Shown: piece after piece, positions 50,432-59,148 of the stretch
How the letters are laid out: each line of letters begins with the position of its first letter
Position numbering within the stretch: position 1 is the stretch's first letter
Source: CAYQLT01 sp964418425
Lineage (GTDB): Bacteria; Bacillota; Limnochordia; Limnochordales; Geochordaceae
DNA length: 64,000 bases
Assembly (NCBI GenBank): GCA_964418425.1
Contig: CAYQLT010000001.1
Coordinates: 174,791-238,790, forward strand
Direction of reading: 5' to 3'
The notes under the pieces: generated by a model
Seen by the model: the letters and a program-made list of their open reading frames with translations, nothing else
The model's database searches: none
Told to the model about the DNA's origin: nothing
Translations under genes and position numbers: made by a program

Positions 50432-50497
50432 GGGTCCGGCCGCCCGGGGACGGGGCCGGCGGCCGGTTGCCGCCGTGCGAGAGGTGGTCGCGAGGTC

Positions 50498-51541
50498 GTG
50501 GCAACGGGTTACCGGGTCGCGGTGGTGGGCGCGACGGGCGCCGTGGGCGAGGAGTTCCTGCGGCTTTTGGAAGAGCGGCGGTGGCGGGTATCCGATTTGC
50601 GCCTTTTGGCCTCGGGGCGCTCGGCGGGGCGCCGGATACCCTTCATGGGCGATGCGGTGACGGTGCGGGAGGCGGGGCCCGACGCCTTCGACGGCGTGGA
50701 CGTGGCCTTCTTCTCGGCCGGGGCGTCGGTCAGCCGGGAGCTTGCCCCCGAGGCGGTCCGCCGGGGCGCCCTGGTGATCGACAACTCCAGCGCCTTCCGC
50801 CTGGAGGACGACGTGCCCCTGGTGGTGCCGGAGATCAACCTGGAGGATGCCCGCCATCATCACGGCATCATCGCCAACCCCAACTGCTCCACCATCATCC
50901 TGGCGGTGGCGCTGTGGCCCCTGCACCGCTCGGCCACGGTGCGCCGGGTGGTGGTCTCCACCTACCAGGCCGTCTCCGGCGCCGGGGCCCGGGCCATGGC
51001 GGAGCTTCTGGAGGAGCTGCGGGCCTATTTCACCGGCGAGCCCTATGAGCCCCGGATCCTGCCCTACGCCGGTGCACCCCGGCACTATCCCATCGCCTTC
51101 AACGTCATCCCCCAGGTGGACAGCTTCGCCCAGGCCGGCTACACCCGGGAGGAGTGGAAGATGGTTCACGAGACGCGCAAGATCTTCCACGACCCCTCCC
51201 TGCGCATCAGCGCCACCACGGTGCGGGTTCCCGTGCTTCGCAGCCACAGCGAGTCCATCAACGTGGAGTTCGCACGGCCCCTGAGCCCCGACGAGGCCCG
51301 GGCCATCCTGTCCGAAGCGCCGGGGGTGCGGGTCGTGGACGATCCGGCCGCACAGCTCTACCCCATGCCCGTGGACAGCTCGGGCACCGATCCGGTGCTG
51401 GTGGGCCGCATCCGGGAGGACGTCTCGCTGCCCGGGGCGCTCAACCTGTGGGTGGTGGGCGATCAGATCCGCAAGGGCGCTGCCCTCAACGCCATCCAGA
51501 TCGCTGAGGGGCTGGGGATAGGGGCCTGGGGCAGCGCCTAG
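50498..51541 (+). CDS. asd: aspartate-semialdehyde dehydrogenase
   Basis: 347 residues. VAVVGATGAVGEEFLRLLEER, the active-site cysteine in IANPNCSTIILAVALWPLH (about 132), YQAVSGAGARAMAEL, and the catalytic His region CHILRISATTVRVPVLRSHSES-like segment RISATTVRVPVLRSHSES are all present. It reduces aspartyl phosphate in the aspartate pathway feeding DapA. The next genes dapG and dapA complete the Bacillus asd-dapG-dapA unit. Confidence 0.95.
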   Translation: MATGYRVAVVGATGAVGEEFLRLLEERRWRVSDLRLLASGRSAGRRIPFMGDAVTVREAGPDAFDGVDVAFFSAGASVSRELAPEAVRRGALVIDNSSAFRLEDDVPLVVPEINLEDARHHHGIIANPNCSTIILAVALWPLHRSATVRRVVVSTYQAVSGAGARAMAELLEELRAYFTGEPYEPRILPYAGAPRHYPIAFNVIPQVDSFAQAGYTREEWKMVHETRKIFHDPSLRISATTVRVPVLRSHSESINVEFARPLSPDEARAILSEAPGVRVVDDPAAQLYPMPVDSSGTDPVLVGRIREDVSLPGALNLWVVGDQIRKGAALNAIQIAEGLGIGAWGSA

Positions 51542-51644
51542 CGGGCCGCGCATGCCGCTCGCCTGGCAGGCCGGCCGGGGCGCAAGAGGCGAGCCCCGGG
51601 AGGGCCGCCGGCGCCAGGCCTGCGCGCGGGGGGATCGGAGAGGT

Positions 51645-52883
51645 ATGCGGATCCTGGTGCAGAAGTTCGGGGGCACCTCGCTGGCGACGCCCGACATGCG
51701 CCGGCACGTGATCCGGCACATCCGCCAGGCTCGCGAGCAGGGGTATGCGGTCATCGCGGTGGCGTCGGCGATGGGGCGCCGGGGCGACCCCTATGCGACG
51801 GACACCCTTTTGAGCCTGGTGGCAGGCGATGGCAGCTCCGACATCGAGCTCCGAGAACGGGATCAGCTGGCGGCGTGCGGGGAGGTGATCGCCTGCGCAG
51901 TGCTGGCCTGTGAACTGGCCCGAGCGGGGATCCCGGCGGTCTCCCTGACCGCCGCCCAGGCAGGCATCATCACCGACGGACGTTACGGGGAGGCCCGCAT
52001 CGTGGAGGTGCGGTCAGAGCGGTTGGTTCGGGAGCTGTCCGGCGGGCGAACGCCGGTGGTGGCCGGTTTTCAGGGGGTCAGCGCGCAGGGCGAGGTGACC
52101 ACCCTCGGTCGGGGTGGCTCCGACACCACGGCGGCCGCTTTGGGGGTGGCGATGGGCGCGGAGCTGGTGGAGATTTACACGGACGTGGACGGTCTGAAGG
52201 CGGCGGACCCTCGGGTGGTGCCCGAGGCGCCCACCCTTGCCAGCGTCGGCTACCGAGAGGCGGCAGAACTCGCCCACCTGGGAGCCCGGGTGATTCACCC
52301 GAGGGCCGTGGAGATCGCCATGGAGGGGCACATACCCCTGCGCATTCGGGCCACGGGCTCCGACCAGCCGGGGACGCTGGTGTGGGACCGGCCGCCGGGC
52401 GGAACCATCGAGATCCGGTCGGATCGGCCGGTGGTGGGGCTGGCCCACATGGCCCCGGTGGCGCAGGTGGTTGTCAGCGGGGCGACGGATTTCAACAGCG
52501 GCGGCCTTGCAGCCAGCCTCCTGGACGCCGTTGCCCGCCGGGGGGTGAGCATCGACCTCATCCTGGTGAGCCCGGATCGGCTGATGTTCACGGTGGCCGA
52601 GCAGGCGGCGGCTGCGGTTCGGCAGGCGCTGCAGCCCTTTGGCGTCGAGGTGCGGGTGGTGCCGGGGCTGGCCAAGCTGTCCGCGGTGGGGGCCGGCATG
52701 CATGGGGTGCCCGGGGTGATGGCGCGCATCGCCTCCGCCCTGGCCCGCGCCGGCGTGGCCATCCGCCAGACTTCGGACTCCCATGCAAGCATCTCGTGTT
52801 TGATCGGGGCCGACGAACTGGACGGGGCCATGAGGGCCCTTTTCGAGGAGTTCCGCCTGGGGAGGGAGAGCCAAGATGGCTGA
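51645..52883 (+). CDS. dapG: aspartokinase, DapG-type (class I, DAP-regulated)
   Basis: 412 residues. VQKFGGTSLATPDMRRHV is the kinase N-terminus, FQGVSAQGEVTTLGRGGSDTTAAALGVAMGAELVEIYTDVDGLKAADPR the nucleotide/substrate core, and two ACT domains follow (about 275-345 and 350-410). DapG isozymes are inhibited by meso-diaminopimelate. The ATG at 51645 has GGAGAGG upstream; longer in-frame starts exist but add a non-conserved basic leader. It overlaps dapA by eight bases. Confidence 0.95.
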   Translation: MRILVQKFGGTSLATPDMRRHVIRHIRQAREQGYAVIAVASAMGRRGDPYATDTLLSLVAGDGSSDIELRERDQLAACGEVIACAVLACELARAGIPAVSLTAAQAGIITDGRYGEARIVEVRSERLVRELSGGRTPVVAGFQGVSAQGEVTTLGRGGSDTTAAALGVAMGAELVEIYTDVDGLKAADPRVVPEAPTLASVGYREAAELAHLGARVIHPRAVEIAMEGHIPLRIRATGSDQPGTLVWDRPPGGTIEIRSDRPVVGLAHMAPVAQVVVSGATDFNSGGLAASLLDAVARRGVSIDLILVSPDRLMFTVAEQAAAAVRQALQPFGVEVRVVPGLAKLSAVGAGMHGVPGVMARIASALARAGVAIRQTSDSHASISCLIGADELDGAMRALFEEFRLGRESQDG

Positions 52884-53760
52884 GCTGGGTCGCCTGTGGA
52901 CCGCCATGGTGACGCCCATGCGGGCCGATGGGTCGGTGAACTACGAGCAGGCCGCTGCCCTGGCCGAGCGCCTGGCGGCGTCGGGCTCCGATGGGATCGT
53001 GGTGGCGGGAACCACCGGGGAGTCCCCGACCCTTACCGACGACGAGAAGGTCAAGCTGTTCGAGGCGGTGGTGGAGGCCGTGGGCGGGCGGGTCACCGTG
53101 GTGGCGGGCACCGGCACCTACGACACCCACCACAGCGTGGAGCTGACCCGCCGGGCGGAGCGGGCGGGGGTGGATGCCATACTGGCCGTCGTGCCCTACT
53201 ACAACCGTCCTCCCCAGGAGGGCCTCTACCGGCACTTCGAGGCCATCGCTCGATCCACGAGCCTGCCCGTGATCCTCTACAACATCCCCAGCCGCACGGG
53301 CCAGAACCTGTCTGCGGAAACGACGGCCAGGCTGGCCGAGATCCCCAACGTGGTGGGCCTCAAGGATTCCACGGGCCAACTGGATCACGTCAGCCAGGTC
53401 CGCCGTTTGACCCCGCCCACCTTTCGCATTTATAGCGGCGATGACAGCCTGACTCTGCCCATCCTGGCCGTGGGCGGCCATGGCGTCATCAGCGTCGCCT
53501 CCCATCTGGTGGGGCGCAAGATCCGGGAGATGATCGAGGCCTTTGAGGCCGGCCGCCTGGAGCTGGCCCGCCGCCTGCACCTGGAGATGTTCGGGCTTTT
53601 CAAGGCGCTATTTGTGACCACCAATCCCATTCCGGTGAAGCGGGCCCTGCAGCTGGCCGGATTCGACGCCGGGCCGCCTCGCCCGCCGCTGGTGGAGGCG
53701 TCCGAGGCGGAGACCCGGGTGATCCGGCAGGCGATGGCGGAACTCCGGTTGGACGTATAG
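52876..53760 (+). CDS. dapA: 4-hydroxy-tetrahydrodipicolinate synthase
   Basis: 294 residues, TIM barrel. GRLWTAMVTPMRADGSVNYE, VVAGTTGESPTLTDDEKVKLFEAV, YYNRPPQEGLYRHF with the catalytic tyrosine, the Schiff-base lysine in VVGLKDSTGQLDHV (about 160), and YSGDDSLTLPILAVGGHGVISVASHLVG are present. It makes the precursor shared by lysine, peptidoglycan and spore dipicolinate. Start overlaps dapG. Confidence 0.96.
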   Translation: MAELGRLWTAMVTPMRADGSVNYEQAAALAERLAASGSDGIVVAGTTGESPTLTDDEKVKLFEAVVEAVGGRVTVVAGTGTYDTHHSVELTRRAERAGVDAILAVVPYYNRPPQEGLYRHFEAIARSTSLPVILYNIPSRTGQNLSAETTARLAEIPNVVGLKDSTGQLDHVSQVRRLTPPTFRIYSGDDSLTLPILAVGGHGVISVASHLVGRKIREMIEAFEAGRLELARRLHLEMFGLFKALFVTTNPIPVKRALQLAGFDAGPPRPPLVEASEAETRVIRQAMAELRLDV

Positions 53761-53800
53761 GCGCCGGGGGTGCCCGAAGGGCGTCTGTGATTTCCGAACC

Positions 53801-54907
53801 GTGCGCGTCTGGTTCTATGCGGGTCTGTCCCGGCCTTTTTCGCCCCGAACCCTCGACCGCCAGGGGCTCGGCGGCAGCGAGACGGCCCTTTACTATGTGG
53901 CCCGGGAGCTGGCGCGGCTCGGTCACGACGTAACCGTGCTCAACCATTGCGGGCCGGAGAGCGGGACGTATGACCGCGTGCACTATCGGGATCTGGAAGC
54001 AGACCGGGCCACCTGGAGGGATATGGCTGTTCGGCGCCCGCCGGATGTTCTCGTGCTTTTCCGTCGGATGATGGACGTCACGGTGCGCATCCCGGCCCGG
54101 CTGCGGGTCTTCTGGGCCCATGACTTCCAGGGGGTCTCGGACACGTATCCACCCTCGCCCGTGCTGCGCCGGCTGGCGGTGGGCTGGCGCCGGTGGACAG
54201 GCCCCCTCTTTCACCGCAGGGTGGACGCCGTTTTCACGGTGAGCCGGTTTCTGGCAGATCAGTTCGTATGGCTCTACCGCACGCCGCCGGAAAAGCTGGT
54301 GGTGATGCCCAACGGCATCGACCCGGCCCTGTTCGACGGGTGCGGCCGGGAAATCCGCCTGCCTCACCGCTTGGTTTACACCTCCGTGCCCGAACGGGGG
54401 CTGGAGCAGCTGGTGCGAGAGATCTTCCCGGCCATCCGGCAGGCCATACCCACTGCCGAGCTCCACGTCTTTTCCTACCAGCCTGTGGGCGCCCGGGTGG
54501 GGCCGGGGGTCGACGGGGTGCGGCTGCACGGGTCCGTGCCCAAGAGCCGATTGGCCCGGGAGCTGTGCCGAAGCTCCCTGCTGGTGTATCCGTCCAACTT
54601 CGACGAGCTGGGCGCCATCGCGGTGCTGGAGGCGATGGCTGCCGGGACTCCACCCGTTACGAGCACGCGAGGCGTTCTCCCGGAGCTGGCGGGCGATGGA
54701 ACTCGGGGGATTGCGGTTGCCGGGCGGCCGGGCACCACGGAGTTCGCGGCCGCCTTCGTAAAGGCGACGCTCGATTTGCTTGGCGACGAGCCCAGGCTGG
54801 AGGCCATGCGGGACAGGGCCCGGGAGTACGTCATGGCGCACCATCGCTGGGATGTCATCGCCCGCCGCTGGGAGCAAGAGCTGCAGGCCCGGCTCCGCCA
54901 GGCGTAG
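53801..54907 (+). CDS. GT4-like glycosyltransferase
   Basis: 368 residues, GT-B fold. GLGGSETALYYVARELARLGHDV at the N-terminus, AVFTVSRFLADQFV, VMPNGIDPALF, LVYTSVPERGLEQLVREIFPAI and the nucleotide-sugar site FDELGAIAVLEAMAAGTPPVTS. It is a paralogue of the minus-strand gene at 59.1-60.3 kb, sharing GGSETAL, YTSVPERGL and ELHVFSY. Its insertion between dapA and the RNase J gene is not part of the Bacillus order. GTG start without a clear ribosome-binding site. Confidence 0.87.
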   Translation: MRVWFYAGLSRPFSPRTLDRQGLGGSETALYYVARELARLGHDVTVLNHCGPESGTYDRVHYRDLEADRATWRDMAVRRPPDVLVLFRRMMDVTVRIPARLRVFWAHDFQGVSDTYPPSPVLRRLAVGWRRWTGPLFHRRVDAVFTVSRFLADQFVWLYRTPPEKLVVMPNGIDPALFDGCGREIRLPHRLVYTSVPERGLEQLVREIFPAIRQAIPTAELHVFSYQPVGARVGPGVDGVRLHGSVPKSRLARELCRSSLLVYPSNFDELGAIAVLEAMAAGTPPVTSTRGVLPELAGDGTRGIAVAGRPGTTEFAAAFVKATLDLLGDEPRLEAMRDRAREYVMAHHRWDVIARRWEQELQARLRQA

Positions 54908-55042
54908 CGATGCCCGGTCCGGGGTAAGCCGGCCTTCCCGCCGTGCGGCCCCCCGGTGCGCGGCAGCGAATCGATCCGGTAGAATGGCCGGTGGCGGTTG
55001 CCGGCTCGAGGGTCCGGCGTGTATCGGGGGTGCGGCGGCTGC

Positions 55043-56710
55043 ATGACTGCAAACCTGCCGGCGGTCCAGATTCTGCCCCTGGGCGGGCTGGGCGAGATCG
55101 GCAAGAACATGATGGTCTACGAGACCGAGACCGACATCGTGGTGGTCGACGCCGGGGTCATGTTCCCGGAGGAGGAGATGCTGGGGATCGACCTGGTGAT
55201 CCCGGACGTCACGTACCTGCTCGAGCGACGGTCGAAAGTTCGGGGCGTGGTGCTGACCCACGGCCATGAAGACCACATCGGCGGGCTTCCGTACCTGCTG
55301 CGAGAGCTTCCGGTGCCGGTCTACGGCACCCGGCTGACGCTGGGAATGGTGAGGGCCAAACTGGCCGAGCATCGCCTGGGGTTCGAGCCGGTGTTCACGG
55401 AGGTTCGGGCCGGGGAGCGCCGCCAGCTGGGCGCCTTCGAGGTGGAGTTCCTGCACCTCAACCACAGCATCGCCGACACGGTGGCTGTGGCGTTGCACAG
55501 CGTGGCCGGTGTGGTGCTGCACGTCACCGACTTCAAGTTCGACCAGACGCCCATCGACGGCCGCACCACCGACTATCATCGCCTGGCCGAGCTGGGGCGC
55601 CAGGGGGTTTTGGTGCTGTTGTCCGACAGCACCAATGCGGAACAGCCGGGCTGGACGCCGTCGGAGAAGAGCGTGGGTGCGGCTTTGCTGGAGACCGTCC
55701 GGCACGCCCCGGGGCGGGTGTTGGTGGCCACCTTTGCCACCAACGTGCACCGCATTCAGCAGGTGTTCGACGCGGCCCGAGAGTGCGGGCGGCGTGTCGC
55801 GGTGGTGGGCCGCAGCATGGAGACGACGGTCTCCATCGCCGAGGAACTGGGCTATCTCCGCATTCCCGACGGGATCCGCCTTCCGCAGGAGGAACTCTCC
55901 CGCCAGCCCCACGACCGCCTGGTCATCTTGACCACGGGCAGCCAGGGCGAACCCATGTCCGCGCTCTCCCGCATGGCCGCAGGGGATCACCGTCTGGTGG
56001 AGATCGTCCCGGGCGATACGGTCGTCTTCTCCGCCCACCCCATCCCGGGCAATGAGCGGCTGGTGGGGCGGACGGTGAACCAGCTCTTCCGCCTGGGGGC
56101 TCGTGTCATCTACGAGCCGTTCGCCGGGGTTCACGCCTCGGGACACGCCAGCCAGGAGGAGCTGAAGCTCCTTGTGAACCTGGTGCAGCCCCGATGGTTT
56201 GTTCCCATCCATGGCGAGTATCGGATGCTGGTGAAGCACGCGCAGCTGGCCCGGGAGGTGGGGGTGCCGGAGGATCATGTCTTCATCGTCGAAAACGGCG
56301 ACGTGCTCGAGGTGAGCCAGGAGCGGGCGGTCAAGAAGGGTCGGGCGCCGGCCGGACAGGTGTTCGTGGACGGGCTGAGCGTGGGCGACGTGGGCAGCGT
56401 GGTGCTGCGGGACCGGCGCCAGCTGGCCCAGGACGGGATTCTGGTGGTGGTGATGACCGTGGACGGGCGCACGGGGGAGTTGGTGGCGGGGCCGGAGCTG
56501 GTCTCCCGGGGTTTCGTGTACGTGCGGGAGTCCGAGGGCCTGCTGGAAGAAGCGCGCCAGTACGCCCGGGGGGTGCTGGAACAGATGCTGCCCCGGGACG
56601 GCACCGAGTGGGGAGCCGTCAAGGGCCGGGTGCGGGAGAGCCTCGGGCAGTTTTTCTACGAGCGGATGAAGCGCCGGCCCATGATCCTGCCCATCGTGAT
56701 GGAACTGTAA
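55043..56710 (+). CDS. rnjB: ribonuclease J
   Basis: 555 residues, metallo-beta-lactamase/beta-CASP nuclease with 5'-to-3' exo- and endonuclease activity in mRNA turnover. VQILPLGGLGEIGKNMMVYE, the zinc motif LTHGHEDHIGG (about 70-80), FLHLNHSIADTVAVAL, LLSDSTNAEQPGWTPSE, and the C-terminal FHASGHASQEEL-type segment VHASGHASQEELKLL are canonical. It follows dapA as ymfA/rnjB does in Bacillus, but separated by a glycosyltransferase gene. Confidence 0.95.
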   Translation: MTANLPAVQILPLGGLGEIGKNMMVYETETDIVVVDAGVMFPEEEMLGIDLVIPDVTYLLERRSKVRGVVLTHGHEDHIGGLPYLLRELPVPVYGTRLTLGMVRAKLAEHRLGFEPVFTEVRAGERRQLGAFEVEFLHLNHSIADTVAVALHSVAGVVLHVTDFKFDQTPIDGRTTDYHRLAELGRQGVLVLLSDSTNAEQPGWTPSEKSVGAALLETVRHAPGRVLVATFATNVHRIQQVFDAARECGRRVAVVGRSMETTVSIAEELGYLRIPDGIRLPQEELSRQPHDRLVILTTGSQGEPMSALSRMAAGDHRLVEIVPGDTVVFSAHPIPGNERLVGRTVNQLFRLGARVIYEPFAGVHASGHASQEELKLLVNLVQPRWFVPIHGEYRMLVKHAQLAREVGVPEDHVFIVENGDVLEVSQERAVKKGRAPAGQVFVDGLSVGDVGSVVLRDRRQLAQDGILVVVMTVDGRTGELVAGPELVSRGFVYVRESEGLLEEARQYARGVLEQMLPRDGTEWGAVKGRVRESLGQFFYERMKRRPMILPIVMEL

Positions 56711-56753
56711 GCCCGGGGGCGCATACTACTTCCCGGCGGTGCCTGGCTTGAGC

Positions 56754-56827
56754 GCATGCGGGCTTGATGTGAACCGAGTACCTCAGGCGGTCGTGCAGCC
56801 GCCTGGCCCGTGGGCATGCGGGCTTGA
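56754..56827. repeat. 14-bp direct repeat and hairpin upstream of tepA
   Basis: GCATGCGGGCTTGA occurs at 56754-56767 and again at 56814-56827, exactly 60 bases apart. Between them CAGGCGG and CCGCCTG (about 56784-56804) can form a hairpin. A CATACTACT with AC sixteen bases upstream (56704-56730) precedes this block and could be a sporulation promoter. The region is non-coding. Confidence 0.5.
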
Positions 56828-56851
56828 GGGTGCCGCCGGGAAGCGGGTGAA

Positions 56852-57613
56852 GTGCGGATGCCCTGCCTGGAGGAGGGCGCAAGCCCGGACGCCGGGGGCT
56901 CCGACGCCAACGGGGAAAGGGATCCCCAGCGGCCGGCGGGCGGCCTCGCTGCCTCGCCTCTGGAGTACCTGCGGCAGCTGGGCCAGCTCTCCCCGGTGCC
57001 ATCCGGGGAGGCCGGTTTTCACGTGCTTCCCATCATCGGCCAGATCGAAGGCCATGTGAACCTGTCGCCGAAGAACAAGACCACCAAGTACGAGCACGTG
57101 ATCCCGCAGCTTGTGGCCGTCGAGCAAAGCCCCCGGGTGCAGGGCCTGCTCATCGTGCTCAACACCGTGGGCGGGGACATCGAGGCCGGGCTGGCCATCG
57201 CCGAGATGGTGCGAACCCTGTCGAAGCCCTCGGTCTCCGTGGTGCTGGGGGGAGGCCACTCCATCGGGATACCCATCGCGGTCGCCGCCACCTACAGCTT
57301 CATTGCGGAGACCGCCACCATCACCATCCACCCGGTGCGGCTGACCGGGGTGCTGGTTGGAATGCCTCAGGCGTACGAGTACCTCGACAAGATGCAGGAC
57401 CGCATCATCCGGTTCATCGTGGACAACTCCCGCATCAGCGAGGCCAAGTTGCGGGAGCTGATGTTTCGTACCGGCGACCTGGTGCGGGACGTGGGCACCG
57501 TGCTCATCGGCCGTGAGGCGGTCGCCGCCAACCTCATCGACGAGGTGGGAGGCTTGCGGCAGGCCCTCGGCAAGCTCCGCCAGCTGGCCCCGGATGGCGG
57601 TGACGGGCGGTGA
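56852..57613 (+). CDS. tepA: ClpP-like peptidase, TepA (translocation-enhancing protein) type
   Basis: 253 residues, ClpP/crotonase fold. HVLPIIGQIEGHVNLSPKNKTTKYEHVIPQLVAVEQ, VLNTVGGDIEAGLAIAEMVRTL, the serine region VVLGGGHSIGIPIAVAATYSFIAETATITIHPVRLTG, and DLVRDVGTVLIGREAVAANLIDEVGG are TepA signatures. TepA helps secretion in Bacillus and is produced during sporulation. Starts at GTG 56852 or ATG 56858; the first 35 residues are non-conserved. The next gene begins in its stop codon. Confidence 0.93.
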   Translation: MRMPCLEEGASPDAGGSDANGERDPQRPAGGLAASPLEYLRQLGQLSPVPSGEAGFHVLPIIGQIEGHVNLSPKNKTTKYEHVIPQLVAVEQSPRVQGLLIVLNTVGGDIEAGLAIAEMVRTLSKPSVSVVLGGGHSIGIPIAVAATYSFIAETATITIHPVRLTGVLVGMPQAYEYLDKMQDRIIRFIVDNSRISEAKLRELMFRTGDLVRDVGTVLIGREAVAANLIDEVGGLRQALGKLRQLAPDGGDGR

Positions 57614-57903
57614 CGGGCTGGATCCCTTACACCATCTGGCCGTTTCCCGAACCCGCCGAGCCGCTGAACGAAGGGGCTGGTGCGGAACCGGGGGCGCAGC
57701 GGGACGCCGCGGTTTGCGACATCCTTTTGGGTTACGAGCGGGGCATCCCTGTGCGGGCTCTGGCTGTGTGGCACGGGCAGGTCTGGCGGATGGTGCGCCT
57801 GGTGACTACCGACCCCGCGCTCTTCCTGCAGCCCGCACTGGCACCGGGATCGGCCCTGCCTTTGCCCTGGCCCCAGGCTCTGCCCGAAAGCCGGCTCCTT
57901 TAG
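57610..57903 (+). CDS. YlzJ-like protein
   Basis: 97 residues. The N-terminus WIPYTIWPFPE followed by a short conserved region around RLVTTDPALFL matches YlzJ family proteins, which sit between tepA and spoIIIE in Bacillus. The GTGA overlap with tepA and the conserved position support a real gene. Function is unknown. Instead of spoIIIE, a convergent glycosyltransferase gene follows 15 bases later. Confidence 0.72.
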   Translation: MTGWIPYTIWPFPEPAEPLNEGAGAEPGAQRDAAVCDILLGYERGIPVRALAVWHGQVWRMVRLVTTDPALFLQPALAPGSALPLPWPQALPESRLL

Positions 57904-57918
57904 GCCCGTTGGAGCCCT

Positions 57919-59148
57919 CTACAGCCGCGCGTAAAGCTCGGCCACCGCCCGGGCCATCGCCGTGTGCGTAAATCGCTCCTGGTAGCGCTGCCGGGCCGAG
58001 CGGCCCAGGCGTTCCCGCAGGGCGGAATCCTGCAGCAGCCGCTGCATCGCCGATGCCAGCGCCTGTGGGTCGCCCGGCGGCACCAGGACGCCCGCCGTTC
58101 CATCCCCGAGAGCCTCGGGAACCCCTCCCACCCGTGTCGCGACGATGGGACACCCCCAGGCCATAGCCTCGATGAGGCTCAGGGGCAGCGCCTCGGCCAC
58201 AGAGGGAAGGCAGTAAAGGGTGAAGTAGCGCATCCACGACGCTGCCATGGCCACCCGGCCTGTCAGGGTCACCCGCTCCCGCAAGGCCGCGCTCGACTGG
58301 ATGCGCCTGCGCAGGGTCTCACGCAGGCTCCCGTCTCCCACCAGGACCAGCCGTGCGGCGGGAAACTGCGGGGTTATCTGCTCAAAAGCGTCCAGGAGGT
58401 ATGTGAACCCCTTTTGCGGCTCGAGACGGCCCACGGCGCCCACGATGGCCGGCGGCGTACGGGCGTGAGGCGGAAGGCCGCCAGAGGGACCGGCGATCGG
58501 GTGCCCGGGGCCTTGCCCGGTGGCCCATGGGGGCGGCGGGAGCTCTGGGGCGCGGACCGTCGGATCCGGAACGCCGTTGGGAATCACCCGAACTCGGTCC
58601 TCACGTATCCGCAATGGCCCGGTCCACAGGGAGCGTTGCTGCGCGGAGACCGTGATCAGCACAACCCCGCAGCGACGCAGCAAGGCGGCCGCGACCCGGT
58701 AGCTGATCTTCGCGCCCGGCCCGAAGTAGCCATGGTCCGTGAACACGAACCGAGCGCCACGTGCCCAACGCCGGGCCAGCCATAACAGCTCGGCGGCGCT
58801 GTGAACGTGGATCACCGGCGCCTGCGCGTCGGGCCCGCCTGGAGGCCAAGCGCCGGGCCCCACAGACTCCAGGGCCTGCATGAGGACACGGCGAAACGAA
58901 CGGATTCCCTGCACCCACCGCCCGGTTGGATTGGTGAACACCCTCACCTGGGCCCCAGCGGACTCCAACGCACCGCGCAGCGCTCCCTCGGGAGCCACGA
59001 CCACCGGCGGGCTCACCCACCCGATTCCCGTCACCAGGTGCAGCACGTGCATCTCCGTGCCGCCCACTCCCAGGTAGGGAAGGACGTAGATGACCCGACG
59101 TCGGCAGACCGGAAGCGGGGTTGGTGAGGGCCCTCGCTCAGCGCCCAT
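57919..59148 (-). CDS. GT4 family glycosyltransferase
   Basis: About 409 residues, GT-B fold. VIYVLPYLGVGGTEMHVLHLVTG at the N-terminus and, in the C-terminal domain, VGAVGRLEPQKGFTYLLDAFEQI, LVLVGDGSLRETLRRRI, LTGRVAMAASWMRYFTLYCLPSVAEALPLSLIEAMAWGCPIVATRVGGVPEAL are typical of GT4 enzymes (EX7E-type motif). The ATG at 59148 is supported by AGAGG. It overlaps the end of the next cluster gene by 11 bases, so the two are co-transcribed. The substrate is unknown; context says surface polysaccharide. Confidence 0.92.
   Translation of the reverse strand: MGAERGPSPTPLPVCRRRVIYVLPYLGVGGTEMHVLHLVTGIGWVSPPVVVAPEGALRGALESAGAQVRVFTNPTGRWVQGIRSFRRVLMQALESVGPGAWPPGGPDAQAPVIHVHSAAELLWLARRWARGARFVFTDHGYFGPGAKISYRVAAALLRRCGVVLITVSAQQRSLWTGPLRIREDRVRVIPNGVPDPTVRAPELPPPPWATGQGPGHPIAGPSGGLPPHARTPPAIVGAVGRLEPQKGFTYLLDAFEQITPQFPAARLVLVGDGSLRETLRRRIQSSAALRERVTLTGRVAMAASWMRYFTLYCLPSVAEALPLSLIEAMAWGCPIVATRVGGVPEALGDGTAGVLVPPGDPQALASAMQRLLQDSALRERLGRSARQRYQERFTHTAMARAVAELYARL

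Noticed and set aside
54980..54985. TAGAAT as a promoter -10 for the RNase J gene
   Set aside because: No -35 or TGn extension is present at suitable distance; too weak to list as a feature.
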